A stretch of 64,000 bases of DNA. It comes from Lineus longissimus. Its lineage: Eukaryota; Nemertea; Pilidiophora; Heteronemertea; Lineidae. How positions within the stretch are numbered: position 1 is the stretch's first letter; the number at the start of each line of letters is the position of its first letter. The DNA lies in contig NC_088309.1 of NCBI RefSeq assembly GCF_910592395.1, forward strand, positions 15,376,599-15,440,598, read 5' to 3'. The notes under the pieces are model-generated. The model saw only the letters and a list, made by a program, of their open reading frames with translations, was not told the origin of the DNA and searched no databases. The position numbers and the translations under genes are program-made. This document shows, one piece after another, positions 35,101 through 45,282 of this stretch.

Positions 35101-38100
35101 GGAACACAGACCGGTGGTGATGAAGTTGAAGAGGAGGTCACAGGAACACAGACCGGTGGTGGTGAAATCGAAGAGGAGGTCGCAGGAACACAGACCGGTG
35201 GTGATAAAGAGAAGGGCTTGGGAAGGTCACAGCCAAAGAGAAGGAGGGATGAAGGACAGCCCAGAAAGCCCTATCCTGGAATATTTCCAATAAATGATGT
35301 GGTGTTCGGGCCTTTGGCCATGGAGGCCCTAAGAACAGGCATCACCACACCTTATAGTCAGTCAGAAATCCTGACACCACTGTATCACAAAATTCTACAG
35401 TATGGCCAGGACAAGAAGTGAGTATCCCAAAGACTGGTAGATTTTATTCTTCGTTTCCGGTCCAGCTCGTCCTCTGATTTTGGAGACTCCACCCAGCAAA
35501 CTACATCAGTTTTTTCTAAACTTTGCAAATTTCGGTAAATTTTGCACCGGTACCTCGGAAAAGTACATCTTGTGAAGTTTTCCTTCATTAGATTCAGAAG
35601 TGAAGACGTGAAGATCATACATGTACAACTTATGCTAAGGCAACATAGGTTTCCTTCAACTTGTTCAAGAGTAAAAAACGTTGTGATAATTAGGATATTG
35701 AAGCCTGGGGAGGATTTTAAACTTGTCCACAGGGCTACCATCTCTCCAGTTTTGGTTGTCCTGCACCAATTTTTAGATGTCTCATACTCGGGCTGCAGGA
35801 CTGTTATTAGTTGAGTTCAAACCCTGGTTGTTTAGTTTCCATGTTTATTACACTCTTTTGCTTTTTGAATACTCATTGTTCATCTATCTTCAGTTACTGT
35901 GATAAGGAAGTTAGGAAAGATGCAGCCGATGCACTTGTCACTAGATATCCAGCATTGATGAAGGGTCGGAGTTTTACTAATACTGTGGTAAGTTCAGAAG
36001 GGTAAAGCATCTAGAAATGAACCTGCTCAAGAGGACAAGTATTTTCTAGCCTGGCGTCCATCGCCGTCCTCTGTTAGCATGTTGGCTATGTTTACTGCAT
36101 GTGAACACTGATTGGCTGATGATGTGCCAGTGGGATAGAGACTATAGAGCCAACTGCATAATTTGGGCTGCGAGAAGCGAGTAATTTGAAGTCAGTGTTT
36201 GGAATGCAGATATTGTCAAGGCAGCAAACACTGCCAGAGGAGTGACCAGTGGGTTACTTTCTTGTTCCTTACTTTTCCAATGTTATTTCAGCAATCCTAC
36301 ATTTCTTCCCTTATCGAAAAGGGTAAGAATGTTAACCGGAAAACAAGCCGTCTTGGACTTACCAGTCCAAGACAACTGAAAGAGCTTGAGAAGGCCAAGG
36401 CTCGCTCCCGGGTAACAAAACAACGCCAAAAAGACGCGAGGAGGGTGAAATCACTAAATGACACCCTCACTGAAGAAGAGGAGGATGACTTACTTGGGGA
36501 AAAAGGGGCAAGTGTCGTTAAATTCCTAGCAGGAACCATCAGAATGAAGTCGAGAGTGACTCAGTGCTGAACGTGCGCCTGTACCTCCAAGTTTCTGAGT
36601 AAACAGCTGGTCTTAGTTTCTTTCTGACTGTCAGAGAGTGAGAGTGAGAATTGATCTGGTTTCATCACGTGTGTTGTTATGGGCATGCAACTCCATAATA
36701 GTCCTGTCACATCCATATTAATACTATGTACGGGTACTAGTACATGCAGCTCAGGTTGCCTACAGGCTTCTGGTTTTATGTCAGTCATTGGAATTCGATA
36801 AAAGTCTTTGGAATTTGATAAAAGTGTCTGACATAGCCTACCACACAATGACAAATAAGCCTGAACCCAGGGTCCCGGACTGTTTCATGTCATCAGACTA
36901 CATGGACGTGTGTGTAGGTATGTACGGTATGTGAACATTCTGTACATAATTGTTTCATTTTCTTATAGGAATTGAAAACAGAATTTTAAAAAAAGAAGAG
37001 TGAACAGAATGTCCGCAAGGTCTCAAAACTTATGAGCAACACGTTTGCTCTCAGACGGCAGGAGGTTGTGGAAAATAATGCGAGTGCCAGTGTCACCCTG
37101 CGGGAATGGCCTGCCCTGAAAGTTTACAGACATGTAAGTCTTCCAAAGAATAACAAGTCGGGTAGTACAGCTACAATTGAACAAAGGGGCTGAATGCTAA
37201 ACCCCTTCACTTCATTTTACAAGCGTTCGGTCCCTCACATTAGTTGCTCCCCATGCCAGCAGGGCGTCCCTCAGTGCCATCAAGTATGGTTACAGCCAAT
37301 CTAGTTGGTCCTTGAATTTTGGTACTGGTAGTGGTACCCCGGACCCCCCTTAACAGCAATGCACAGGAAAGTTTAAAAAGTACATTTACTACAATTTCAT
37401 AACAGCAGAAAATAGTGTCACTGTCAGTCACCATATTTTGCACCATTCCATTCTTTCCATTCACATTGTTGTGGACAGGGATCGACACCATCAATGGTGT
37501 AAACCTACCTTTAGACCATGCATTCTGTACCACTGTGTACTGTTTAGTCAGTGTGAAAACTCCTAATGCTTACAATAAATTGCTCTAATTTAAGATCATC
37601 GAAGATTTGGCTGCTATCACAGAGTGTGGCATTACCGAGCTCGCTGAGCAGGCCGCAAAATTCAAGGAAACTACGATAAAGATCATCAATGCAGCGAAAA
37701 ACATGCGGAGTATTCCGTCTTCCCACCCCGTCGTGGCATTATTGTTAGAGTATGCTAATATCGAGAATGCAACTGATGGTATGTACATCTACACATCATG
37801 TCATGGTGCACTAGGATTTTAACGTGTACACTCATGGTTAAAAAGTTTTTGCACACCAGTTATTGCACATTTTCTCAAAAACAGCTAATCCTCTTGAACC
37901 CAAATTTTCACTACTGGTGGAGAATTTTCTTGGCTATCGAATGATATCATAGTTGATAGACCAATTGCATAATTTTGAGAGGCATCTTTTTTTCACTTTT
38001 TTGTAAATTAGTTTTTCAAAATCACTGAACTTTTAGAAGGTCCCATTAGGTCTGGACAATTGGCGTTATGGAATGAATCCTTTTCAGTCACGAGTCAAAC

Positions 38101-38476
38101 AAGCAAGTTACACATTAAGAATGTTACAGGCAAGAAACTCAAACTTACAAACGACTGCATACTGCTTGTTTCATTTAAGGGTTGGCTATCGGCAGAAATG
38201 CGCCCCACCCTTGAAATTGGTATTCACTTCATTTTGAAGGAGTTCTAGTTACTCCAAGATTTCAAGCTCTAGCCAAAATGGTGGTGCCTATAGGTTCTTC
38301 AGCTCGGTGCCTTTTCTCCAGAGCAGCAAATTATTTTCAAGCCCTGAAATTCACTTATTTCTTATTTTACAGATACTCTTCAAGCACTGGCATTGTGCCT
38401 GCTGCCGTATCTCCTGCCAACTACATCAAAGAAACCTTTTCGAAGGTTTCATACTTTCATCAAAGAATTCTACCCA
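32136..38476 (+). CDS. SAM-domain protein gene, SAMD3-like, with two in-frame stops
   Basis: Exons join in phase at GT-AG borders: 32136-32232, 34652-35417, 35894-35987, 36292-36555 (the donor at 36556 is weak), 36969-37133, 37595-37778 and 38373-38476; further exons would lie downstream. The first two exons form a SAM domain, a protein interaction fold (VEDDICQALK joined to DAEIDGETLRLLDEKNI, then LLTKIRAHFE). Exon 2 continues with an acidic tandem repeat of about 14 residues, GGDEVEEEVAGTQT-like, then a conserved block PGIFPINDVVFGP. Later exons are helical: YCDKEVRKDAADALVTRYP, MSNTFALRRQEVVE and TLQALALCLLPYLLP. I know this order from uncharacterised SAM proteins of fish and invertebrates often named SAMD3-like. 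A TAG at 35065-35067 inside the repeat and a TAA at 36987-36989 interrupt the frame, so this may be a pseudogene, or the repeat stop may be spliced out. Confidence 0.65.
32665..33734. mobile_element. Tigger/pogo-type MITE in intron 1 of the SAM gene
   Basis: The ends CAGTGGAACCCCGG and CCGGGGTTCCACTG are exact reverse complements, flanked by TA on both sides, as expected for Tc1/mariner-pogo elements. GTGGTCGCGTTACCGGGG-like modules are repeated inside both ends. There is no transposase gene, so it is non-autonomous. Confidence 0.88.
33766..34450. repeat. Direct repeat pair in intron 1
   Basis: Bases 33766-33866 and 34357-34450 share GCAGCCGTCTGCGYCAACCA, GAGCTAATA and CACTATGTCCGTAGTGTA. 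The unit between them is G/C-run rich (poly-C at 33892-33906, poly-G near 34284). Confidence 0.65.
34930..35205 (+). repeat. In-frame 42-48 bp minisatellite in exon 2
   Basis: About six units encoding an acidic 14-residue repeat (GGTGGTGATGAAGTTGAAGA and so on). One unit has TTAG where its neighbours have ACAG, creating the TAG stop at 35065. Confidence 0.9.
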
Positions 38477-40062
38477 GTAAGTATTCATGTGTACTGTACG
38501 TCTATATTAAGCGAACTTTTTACTGGTTCTTGCTGGAGATATCTCATTGGAATGTGAGCATGTCTGGAATCACCATTTGTAGATTCTACTTCAAACTTCA
38601 ACTGGCTGTCTGTAGGCTTTCTATAGATCTATACACTTGATTGGGAACATCGTTTACAAAAAAGTTAACATGCCACTTCATCTCATTGGAAAATACATTT
38701 TCGGGAGGATTTTCTGCTTACTTTTTGTATCTTTCGGGAGAGTGCAGATAGTATTTCTAATTAACAAGTTCACTATTGGCAACAAACATGATTCAGCACA
38801 GGTAAAATGAGTTTATGTTGGCCGAAAGGAGTGAAATTCGCCGAGATATCTCACTTGTGACGTTCTGACGTAACAACAATCAAAAAAAGAGTGCGTTTTG
38901 TATGCTGGAGCATACAAAACGCGGCATGGCGAAAAGGCGGATAATCCGCGTCCGCGCTATAATCCGCGCTATTTTTAGAAATTCCATATAATGTATGTTA
39001 TCATCATTATCATTGCAGATATATTTACATTTATAGGTTCTCATCATTTGCACACTATTTTTGAAAACATTCAGCTCTACCTTATTAATTAAAATGAAAG
39101 AGTTCATTGGGGACTATTTCATCCGGCGAACGAGCAAGTTCAACGTAACTGGCTGAGTGAGAAGGCTCCGATCGAAAACCCCGGTCGAAAACATGGCAAT
39201 GATGTCCGTGAAAATGCGTGAGTCAACGCTTCTGGTAAGTTTATAACTAGGGCTACTGGGGTATTAGGGAAAAATGTCATACACCCATGTCACTAGTCAG
39301 AAATTATATATAATTTAAGATTTTAACATGCCATCCAGCATCCTAAGCGAGTGGGCGTATGAACTGAGTCTGTGCTTGCATGCATTGCATGTGTTGTAGT
39401 GTACTGTACATATGTATACATGGTAGGCACTTGCACATCTTGCGCTGCGCTGTGCGTAGTTGCGTCATTTGAAAATTGTGACCGACGTCGCGGGCCTACC
39501 GCAAACGGGACTTCGAAACGCACCCCCTATCCATTGCTGATGAGACTACGCGACTAGTTCTCTATCCAAATCTGATGCATGGTATCCAAGCTTTCATTTG
39601 GTAGGTCGTTCATCAAAATCGGTCAAAATTTCGCATTTCTACGCAATTTTGAAAAGTGAGGACTTTTTGGACAACAAAAACTGTATGTACGGAACCCGAA
39701 ACACCCTTAGATATACCCTAAACACCTTCTAAATAGCATAAACTTACTTAGTTTGAAGTTTCAACTTATTTGAAATTGCCGATCAGGTCGAAAAAGTTTC
39801 CGACTGGTAGCTGGCCTCGCCAAGCGTTCAGAAATTTTCAGAAATTTTCATAAATCATCTCAATTTTCTGACGACAAAATCAACATATATTTGTCTCATC
39901 GGCCCTAAATCACTACTAATTTAGATAAACTAACATATATTCTAGCTAACCAAAGTGGAATATTGAATTAGTTTGTAGTTTTAATGGGTGGATTAAACGG
40001 ATTTAGATCGATGTATACACGCTTGAGAAGGCCTACTTTTCATACATTTATAATGAGGTGCG
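38477..40062. other. Gene-free stretch
   Basis: The first 154 bases (to 38630) are duplicated at 62973-63126 together with the preceding exon. A small repeat lies at 38893-38992. A short ATG frame ending at a GTAAGT donor (39191-39232) could be an exon but has no recognisable partner. Confidence 0.45.
38893..38992 (-). repeat. Short dispersed repeat, copy 1
   Basis: The minus strand matches 50117-50200 (AATTTCTAAAAATAGCGCGG, then GCGGATTATCCGCCTTTTCG). It contains an 11-bp inverted repeat CGTTTTGTATG / CATACAAAACG around CTGGAG. Confidence 0.75.
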
Positions 40063-40136
40063 TGACGTCATCACAAACTAGCGTTACGATTGGTGTGACG
40101 TCATTCGCGTCGACCGCTTACTGGTCACGTGACCAG
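40063..40136. promoter_or_regulatory. Promoter-like cluster before E1
   Basis: Two TGACGTCA octamers (40063-40070, 40096-40103) and a perfect 16-base palindrome CTGGTCACGTGACCAG (40121-40136) with a central CACGTG E-box lie about 150-220 bases before the E1 start codon. These are CREB/ATF-type and bHLH-ZIP-type sites; use in vivo is inferred. Confidence 0.45.
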
Positions 40137-40288
40137 AATGATACTTTGTAATTGGTTAGGACTGATGGATGTTTGTAAACAAGAGCACATGGTTAAACAA
40201 TAGCACATGGTTATTTCAGGTATGTCGAAGTAATTCAGTGTCCCATAAGTAAATGACTGATTTCTTTTTTTCAAAATGAGACTCAACA

Positions 40289-43095
40289 ATGACAGACAGA
40301 AAGAAGACAAAAGAAGATCTCGACAACTTGATCCAGACGTTCAAGGCTGACTACGATGAGAGTACTGGTGGTGTCAGTATCCCAATTCGAAATGGTTTTC
40401 TGCTGTATCTCTACTCAACTAAGGCTGACAAAAAGGACCTTGTTAGTGTTACAAAAGGATTGGTCAAAATAGCCGTGAATAACGGGATCAATAATGTAAA
40501 TTTTAATGCCACTAGGACGAAAGTGGAGAGAACAATTAAAAAACTTTCAACGTTTACCAACCTTAGTAAAAGTTGGGATTTGGTGGTGCAGTTTGCTGAA
40601 AGTGCATTCAAGTTTTCATTCCATAGTATGAATTTGTGCTGTGGCAGTGACAATTTGCCTGATGCTGACCTGCCTGCTGAAGGAGCAGCAATGAAAAGAA
40701 AAGACTTTGCACTTCCAAAGCCTAGTCCCAAAAAACTTAAGACAGATTGCTCAAAATGTATTCAGCGTAGAGGCTTTGGGGTCTGCGACAGCTAATAAGA
40801 GGTTGTTACGTAGCCAGCTTAAAAAAGTGAATGTTAGACATGATGAAATGCGGAAGCTCAAGCAACAGGTGAAGAGGAAGTTTGACATAGAGGCCCGTCT
40901 TCGTTCAGAACTGAGTTCTTTGAAAAAGGAACTTGCGAAACAGAGTAGGCCTTCCTTGATGGGGAGAACTGAATCAAGTGTGAAATCAAAGAAGAAACGA
41001 CCTAGATATACAGCAAAGGATCGAAGAATTCACGCTCTGTTGAAGGCAAAGAGGCAGTTGACAAAAAAGTACTCCACGCTTGAAAGAGAGAATGAGCAGT
41101 TGAAGCACCTAGTTGAAACAGCCAGTGATATTCCATGTTCTGTTAGTGCAAAGAAGGATGATAAGACATATAGTAGTGCTTATCGAAAAGCTGCCTATTC
41201 ATGTTTAGTTAATCAGGTCCCCGTTGAAGCAACTGGTGCGTTGTTGAAGACATCACTGGTTTGAAATTGGATTCGCAGGCTGATCCAACACGAGTTAGTC
41301 AATTTGCCTATGAACTGGGGGTCATTAGTGATCTGCAAGTTGGCAAAGTTCTAGTAGAGGAAGACAACCTGACTTTGGCATGGGATGCAACCTCCCTAGA
41401 TGCTTCTTATGTGAATGAAGTACATGTATGTACTCCATGTGTGCCACCGCGGGGATATTTATTGCAGCTTGGGACCCTTGCTGGTGGTACTGCAAATGAC
41501 TATGCAGAACATATAAAAGAGAGTTTGGGTGATATCATTGAAACATATGCGCTCTATAGAAAGGCAGAAACCATTCCAATTTATACCCTAGCAATCAGTC
41601 ACCTTAAGAACACGCTTTCTGAGCGCGTTGCGGTAAATCACTGCACTGTGGCTAAATTAGAAGAGGAACTTGACATAAAACTGTTGGAACTTAAATGTAA
41701 CGTTCACCCCTTGGATGGAACTGCCCATGCTTGCAGAAATAGTCTGAAAAAGTTAGACAAAGAGGACATTAACCGATCGAAGTCTGACATTTTTGGGAAG
41801 GATTGTGCGGTAGCCAATCTCATTTATGCAGTCTCCAAGTTTCGGTTCGTTAATGGAAGTGGGGATCCGAGTGGTTTCAAACTATTCCTGAAAAGGGAAA
41901 ACATTGCACCCAAACTTTTTGTACGCTATGTAGGCAACCGCCTGCATGTTCTATTTCATTTAGCAGCTGTTGTCTTCAAATATCGTGTTCTACTTCTCAG
42001 TGAATAAGAGTTGCACAGTTCATTCCAGTCTTAAACCTGCTCTTACAAAATGATTACATCGTTGCACAGCTTCAGGGTCTTGGACTGATGGGCAAGATTT
42101 TTACGGGACCATGGATGCGTGTCGTCTATGGTAACGCTGACCATAAATCCAACTTGGAACTTGTGCCAGAGTTGAAGACTGCTGTGGAAAATCTACGGGG
42201 ACTTGCTAGAAATCCAGTGGAAATGCTGAACACGGAGACTGACATTTTTGGGAAAGTCTTGATCAATGATGATACATTAGTTCAGCTACGAACAACTGAC
42301 CAGGACAACAGTTTGCTGCTTCGCGTACTAGAGGTTATACTAGAGGCAACACTTGTAGTCATTGAAAGGCAACTGAGTGAGTACCTAGTAGGTGACTTGT
42401 CAAACCCAACAGCTTCCCAGTTAGCACAGTCCAAGTCAGCTCCAACTCACAACATATTTGCTGAGCAGACTCTTGGGCTGACAGATCAGCAATTCAGGCG
42501 TGCTCCGAATGCCAAATTTGGATTCATAGACGGTAAAGTTAAAGCTAAGAAAAACCGAACTCTGGCTTGGTTAGAATCCAATGATTCACAGGAACAGGAC
42601 AGAATAATCAGCTTCGCAATAAACCGTGGTGCGAAGATGAGAAGAATCCGCAAGCAAAGAGAGGAGAGGATTGCAGCAGCCAAGCAAAACCGTGTGAAGG
42701 ACAAGACGCAAAAATCAGAACAAAGGGATAGGAAGAAGATAGAAAAGAAACTGAAGTTGTATTGGTTTGGTGAGATGAATTCACTGGATGACCTATCACT
42801 GGAGGACAGTCAATTGACTTTCATTAGTGGTGTGAAGGACAATCTTCATGTGCTTCAGGACAGGTATTTGGAGCACATTTGGCATGAGGACAATCATGAG
42901 GACACTTTGTACTTTGGGAAAATAGTGAACATTAAACTCTTTAACCCAAAGGTCAAGCATCCCAAGTTACCAGAACTGACTGTTGGCTACTGGTCTACTA
43001 GTGAAGTAGAGGCACAGGCAGAAGATTTCAAGCTCAATGTCATCGAATTTCTTGCGGATTTCATCACTGGAGACCTCACTCTTTTGGAAGACTGA
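40289..43095 (+). pseudogene. E1: transposase-like gene of unnamed family, frameshifted
   Basis: One long protein is spread over four overlapping frames (40289-40795, about 40740-41264, 41261-42007, about 42004-43095). In order it shows an N-terminal helical domain (KVERTIKKL, KSWDLVVQFAE), a Lys/Arg-rich coiled coil (RSQLKKVNVRHDEMRKLKQQ), then a core with LAWDATSLDASYVNEVHV, GTANDYAEHI, ERVAVNHCTVAKLEEEL, LKCNVHPLDGTAHACRNSL, GKDCAVANLIYAV and NRLHVLFHLAA. A basic C-terminal part has a second coiled coil. I recognise the core pattern (WDATS/T-x-E/D-G/A, RVAVNH, HPLD) from proteins of fish and cnidarians that are annotated only as uncharacterised and occur in many copies. Transposase function is inferred from copy number and layout. 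The conserved Asp of WDATS and His/Asp of HPLD could be catalytic. At least three frameshifts make this copy non-functional. Confidence 0.6.
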
Positions 43096-43933
43096 GGTAA
43101 TATTTCTAAATATAACCTCTTTCCTCTTTCAGGGTTACCTAAATAACCTTTTCATAGGGACTACTGCATTCCTGGTGATCTCGGCTACCTTTTTGACACC
43201 ATACTCGGTGGGGTGCAAACAGTTGACAGTTTTCGGTAATTTATTCAAGATGGCCGCCAACAACTAATCCAAGATGGCCGCCAGCGCATAATGTAACATT
43301 TTCTTTCTCCGTACTATGTTCCATTCATTATTTTCAACCAGTTTGATGCCAGGTATGAGACGAGCAGCCTTCCCTTGTCTATTCTGGCTGTCACTTGTCT
43401 TTCTTCTAATGACCTTTGCTGACCTTTGCTGACCTTGGACAACAGTCAATGACCTTGGGGCGCGTGTAACTACTTACCATTAGTGGAATTGTATAGGCTA
43501 ATGTGTCCTAGCATGTTTGCTGAAGATTTCATGAAAAAAGACTTGAGAAATTATGAAGATATGAACATTTTAATTAAAGCGTATTATGAATCTTCTTAAA
43601 TACAATCACAGTTTTTGTTCAACTTCTTAAAGGTTTTCCTATTGTCTTGACGCACTAATGAAAGGCTAGTTACAATCTAATTTCTCAGCCTAGAGTTGAC
43701 CGATTTTGATGAAACAAGTGGCAAAATTCTCATATCACTTAGCTCTACCTGGTTAAATAACTTCTAGAGCCATCCAAGAGGTTTGAAAATTATGTGCAAG
43801 TGCCTAGTATAGTGACATTCACATTGTCATTGGCACATTGGCCTATCAGGCTATAGGTAGGTGTAGGCACGTAACATTGGTGGTTGCCCCTGTGCGCTTT
43901 CCAACCCCACTTCTAATCCTAATTATTTATTGA
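43096..43933. other. 3' flank of E1
   Basis: No gene. CAAGATGGCCGCCA occurs twice, at 43246-43259 and 43270-43283. TGACCTTTGCTGACCTTTGC and a third TGACCTTGG follow near 43410-43437. Confidence 0.5.
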
Positions 43934-45178
43934 AAATGAAATGGCCAGGGCCATTGTGCTCACCTCATGTGGAGGAAAGATGGATAAAGAGCATGGTATC
44001 GTGTCATGTAGTGTTAGGTTTGATGTAGGTCCAAGCAGTTACAATTTCCCCAAAATGGCCAATTTACAGTACATTCGACCTCTGTGACCTTGAAAAGTAG
44101 GTCAAATCAAAGAAGACCCGGGTGACACATTGGGTGATATGAATAAAGACTAGCAAATGCTTTTATCTGAAACTCCATGTACATTTTACACTAGGCCTTT
44201 CTGTACAAAATTGAAGTAAAAGCATTTGCTAGTCTTTATTCATATCACCCATTGAATGGTTGTTAGAATTAGATGTACTTATGATATAAAATTGGTGCCA
44301 ATCGGGCAAGTCATTACTAGGAATAATGGCATTTTGAAGAATTAAGGATTTGGCCCCCTCCCTGGAGGCCAAACGGCAAATCAGATCGCACCAAACTTCT
44401 GTACCTGAGATCACCTGACCAAGGGGTACATGTGTACTTAATTTGTGATCAATAGTCATTGCAGTTAAGAAACGTGCCATAGTTACGGCCTGACGGCGAA
44501 TTTATGCCATTTGACCTCTGTGACCTTGACAAGAAGGTCAAATTAAAAACCTGTGTGACATATACTGTATGGTGGTTAGATGTACCCATGATATCAAATT
44601 GGTGGCAATCGGGCAAGAAGTTAAGGAATAATCACATTTTTAAGGTTTTTGGATTTTGCCCCCTGGTGGTCAAGTGGTGAATCATATTGGACCAAACTTT
44701 GGTCCCTGAGATCACCTGACTAAGGGGTAAATGTGTACCAAATTTGGTATCAATAGTCATTGCAGTTTAGAAACGTGCCATCGTTACATCCTAACGGCCA
44801 ATTTACACCATTTGACCTCTGTGACCTTGAAAAGGAGGTCAAATCAAAAACCCGGATGATATATGATGCACCTTTGCTAGAAGTACCTACCATATTTTTT
44901 TCAAAATTTCCCGACTACTATTAAGGGAGATATTGTATATTTTCACTTTTAACGTTTGGCCCCCTGGTGGCCAAACCATGAAACGAATCGGACCGAAACT
45001 TGGTCTCCAAGGTGTCATTACATAAGGGTACACGTGTACCAAGTTTCAACTCAATAGCTCTAACAGTTACGAAACGTGCCCTGCTAACGGACGACGGACG
45101 ACGACGACGACGACGACGACGGACGACGGACGCCACGGTATGGGATAAGCTCACCTCTGCTAAGAGGTGAGCTAAAAA
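43934..45178 (+). mobile_element. GCTCACC element, copy 1
   Basis: It starts AAATGAAATGGCCAGGGCCA (with a TGGCC/GGCCA hairpin), then TTGTGCTCACCTC, and ends GAGGTGAGCTAAAAA, so GCTCACCTC and GAGGTGAGC form terminal inverted repeats. The 3' end also folds as a hairpin, GCTCACCTC-TGCTAA-GAGGTGAGC. The interior is about three units of 300 bases, each with GACCTCTGTGACCTTGA, an AGGTCAAAT on its right, GCCCCCTGGTGG or similar, and GAAACGTGCC. A (GAC)n tract precedes the 3' hairpin. There is no transposase. The class is unknown; the terminal hairpin and lack of coding recall Helitron-like or foldback elements. A 119-bp MITE is nested inside. Confidence 0.85.
44132..44250. mobile_element. 119-bp MITE with proven empty site
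   Basis: Perfect 34-base TIRs (44132-44165 and 44217-44250; outermost GGGTGATATGAATAAAG). ATT flanks both sides (44129-44131, 44251-44253). Copy 2 of the host element has the single ATT at 50518-50520 and no insert, so the boundaries and the 3-base target duplication are certain. The 51-base centre is non-coding. Confidence 0.95.
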
Positions 45179-45282
45179 GCATGAATTCACTGATTGAACA
45201 TTGAATAAGTGCCCTGTGTACAATAGCTGACTGTAGTGTAAGGTGCTGTGAAAACCACTAAACAGCTGTGTTGCTTTTTCAG

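Noticed and set aside
39191-39232. Short ATG frame before a GTAAGT donor as first exon of E1
   Set aside because: No acceptor near 40289 joins it convincingly and E1 has its own ATG.
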